A stretch of DNA of 5,878 bases from assembly GCA_903871435.1 (NCBI GenBank), contig CAIQGU010000113.1, forward strand, positions 1 through 5,878, given 5' to 3'. Both the position numbers and the translations under genes were made by a program. Below are positions 5,794 through 5,878 of the stretch, in pieces; positions within the stretch are counted from its first letter, which is position 1, and every line of letters begins with the position of its first letter. Source of the stretch: an uncultured Burkholderiales bacterium (GTDB lineage: Bacteria; Pseudomonadota; Gammaproteobacteria; Burkholderiales; Burkholderiaceae_F). Under the pieces are notes generated by a model. The model was not told the DNA's origin, did no database searches, and saw nothing but the letters and a program-made list of their open reading frames with translations.

Positions 5794-5878
5794 TCACGCT
5801 GCCTTGCTGAGTTTGGCCGCCACGATCTTTTCTGCGGTCAGCGGCAGGCTGCGGACACGCGCCCCGCACGCGGCGTAC
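5794..5878 (-). CDS. C-terminal tail of a minus-strand gene, possibly a molybdopterin-binding xanthine dehydrogenase/aldehyde oxidase subunit
   Basis: From the right edge a minus-strand frame runs 27 codons to a TGA at 5796-5794; the rest of the gene is outside the window. The tail reads GARVRSLPLTAEKIVAAK followed by LSKAA. The pattern G-R-hydrophobic-R-x-LPL-T/S-x-E/D-K/R resembles the extreme C-terminus of large subunits of the xanthine dehydrogenase/aldehyde oxidase family, a resemblance recalled from the family and not tested here. The gene converges on the ArnT-like gene with only 12 bp between stops, and no terminator hairpin is visible in the gap. The reading frame is more certain than the function. 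Confidence 0.45.
   Translation of the reverse strand, partial: YAACGARVRSLPLTAEKIVAAKLSKAA

Overview
The window is a GC-rich piece of bacterial chromosome. Its gene families (a Qor-type quinone reductase close to the E. coli protein, a WaaE/KdtX-like LPS-core glycosyltransferase, an ArnT-like membrane glycosyltransferase, and a Hanks-type kinase with a PEGA domain) point to a proteobacterium, most likely beta or gamma. No rRNA, tRNA, CRISPR array, insertion sequence or phage gene is visible.

Layout. Positions 1-607 (minus strand) hold the N-terminal half of a degenerate Hanks-type kinase, a probable pseudokinase. The first 117 bases are an exact reverse complement of bases 216-332, so the true gene is readable only from 607 down to about 118. 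This looks like a fold-back chimera at a contig end, although a real inverted duplication cannot be excluded. Positions 674-2212 (minus) encode an apparently active Ser/Thr kinase with one transmembrane helix, a Pro/Ala/Gly-rich linker and a C-terminal PEGA domain. Positions 2319-3107 (minus) encode a family 2 glycosyltransferase of the WaaE type. A 182-bp GC-rich divergent intergenic region follows. On the plus strand, 3290-4267 encodes an NADPH:quinone oxidoreductase, and 4264-5781 an ArnT/GT39-like integral membrane glycosyltransferase that starts at a TTG overlapping the qor stop. The last 85 bases carry the C-terminal tail of a minus-strand gene converging on the glycosyltransferase, tentatively a molybdopterin-binding xanthine dehydrogenase/aldehyde oxidase subunit.

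How the genes relate. The two kinase genes are adjacent, codirectional paralogues: one keeps every catalytic residue, the other has lost almost all of them. This suggests an active kinase with a regulatory or scaffold partner. The two glycosyltransferases on either side of qor are both envelope-glycan enzymes, but they lie on opposite strands and nothing shows a shared pathway. No clearly new multi-gene system is visible. The points most worth a second look are the catalytically dead kinase paralogue and the perfect inverted repeat that cuts it.
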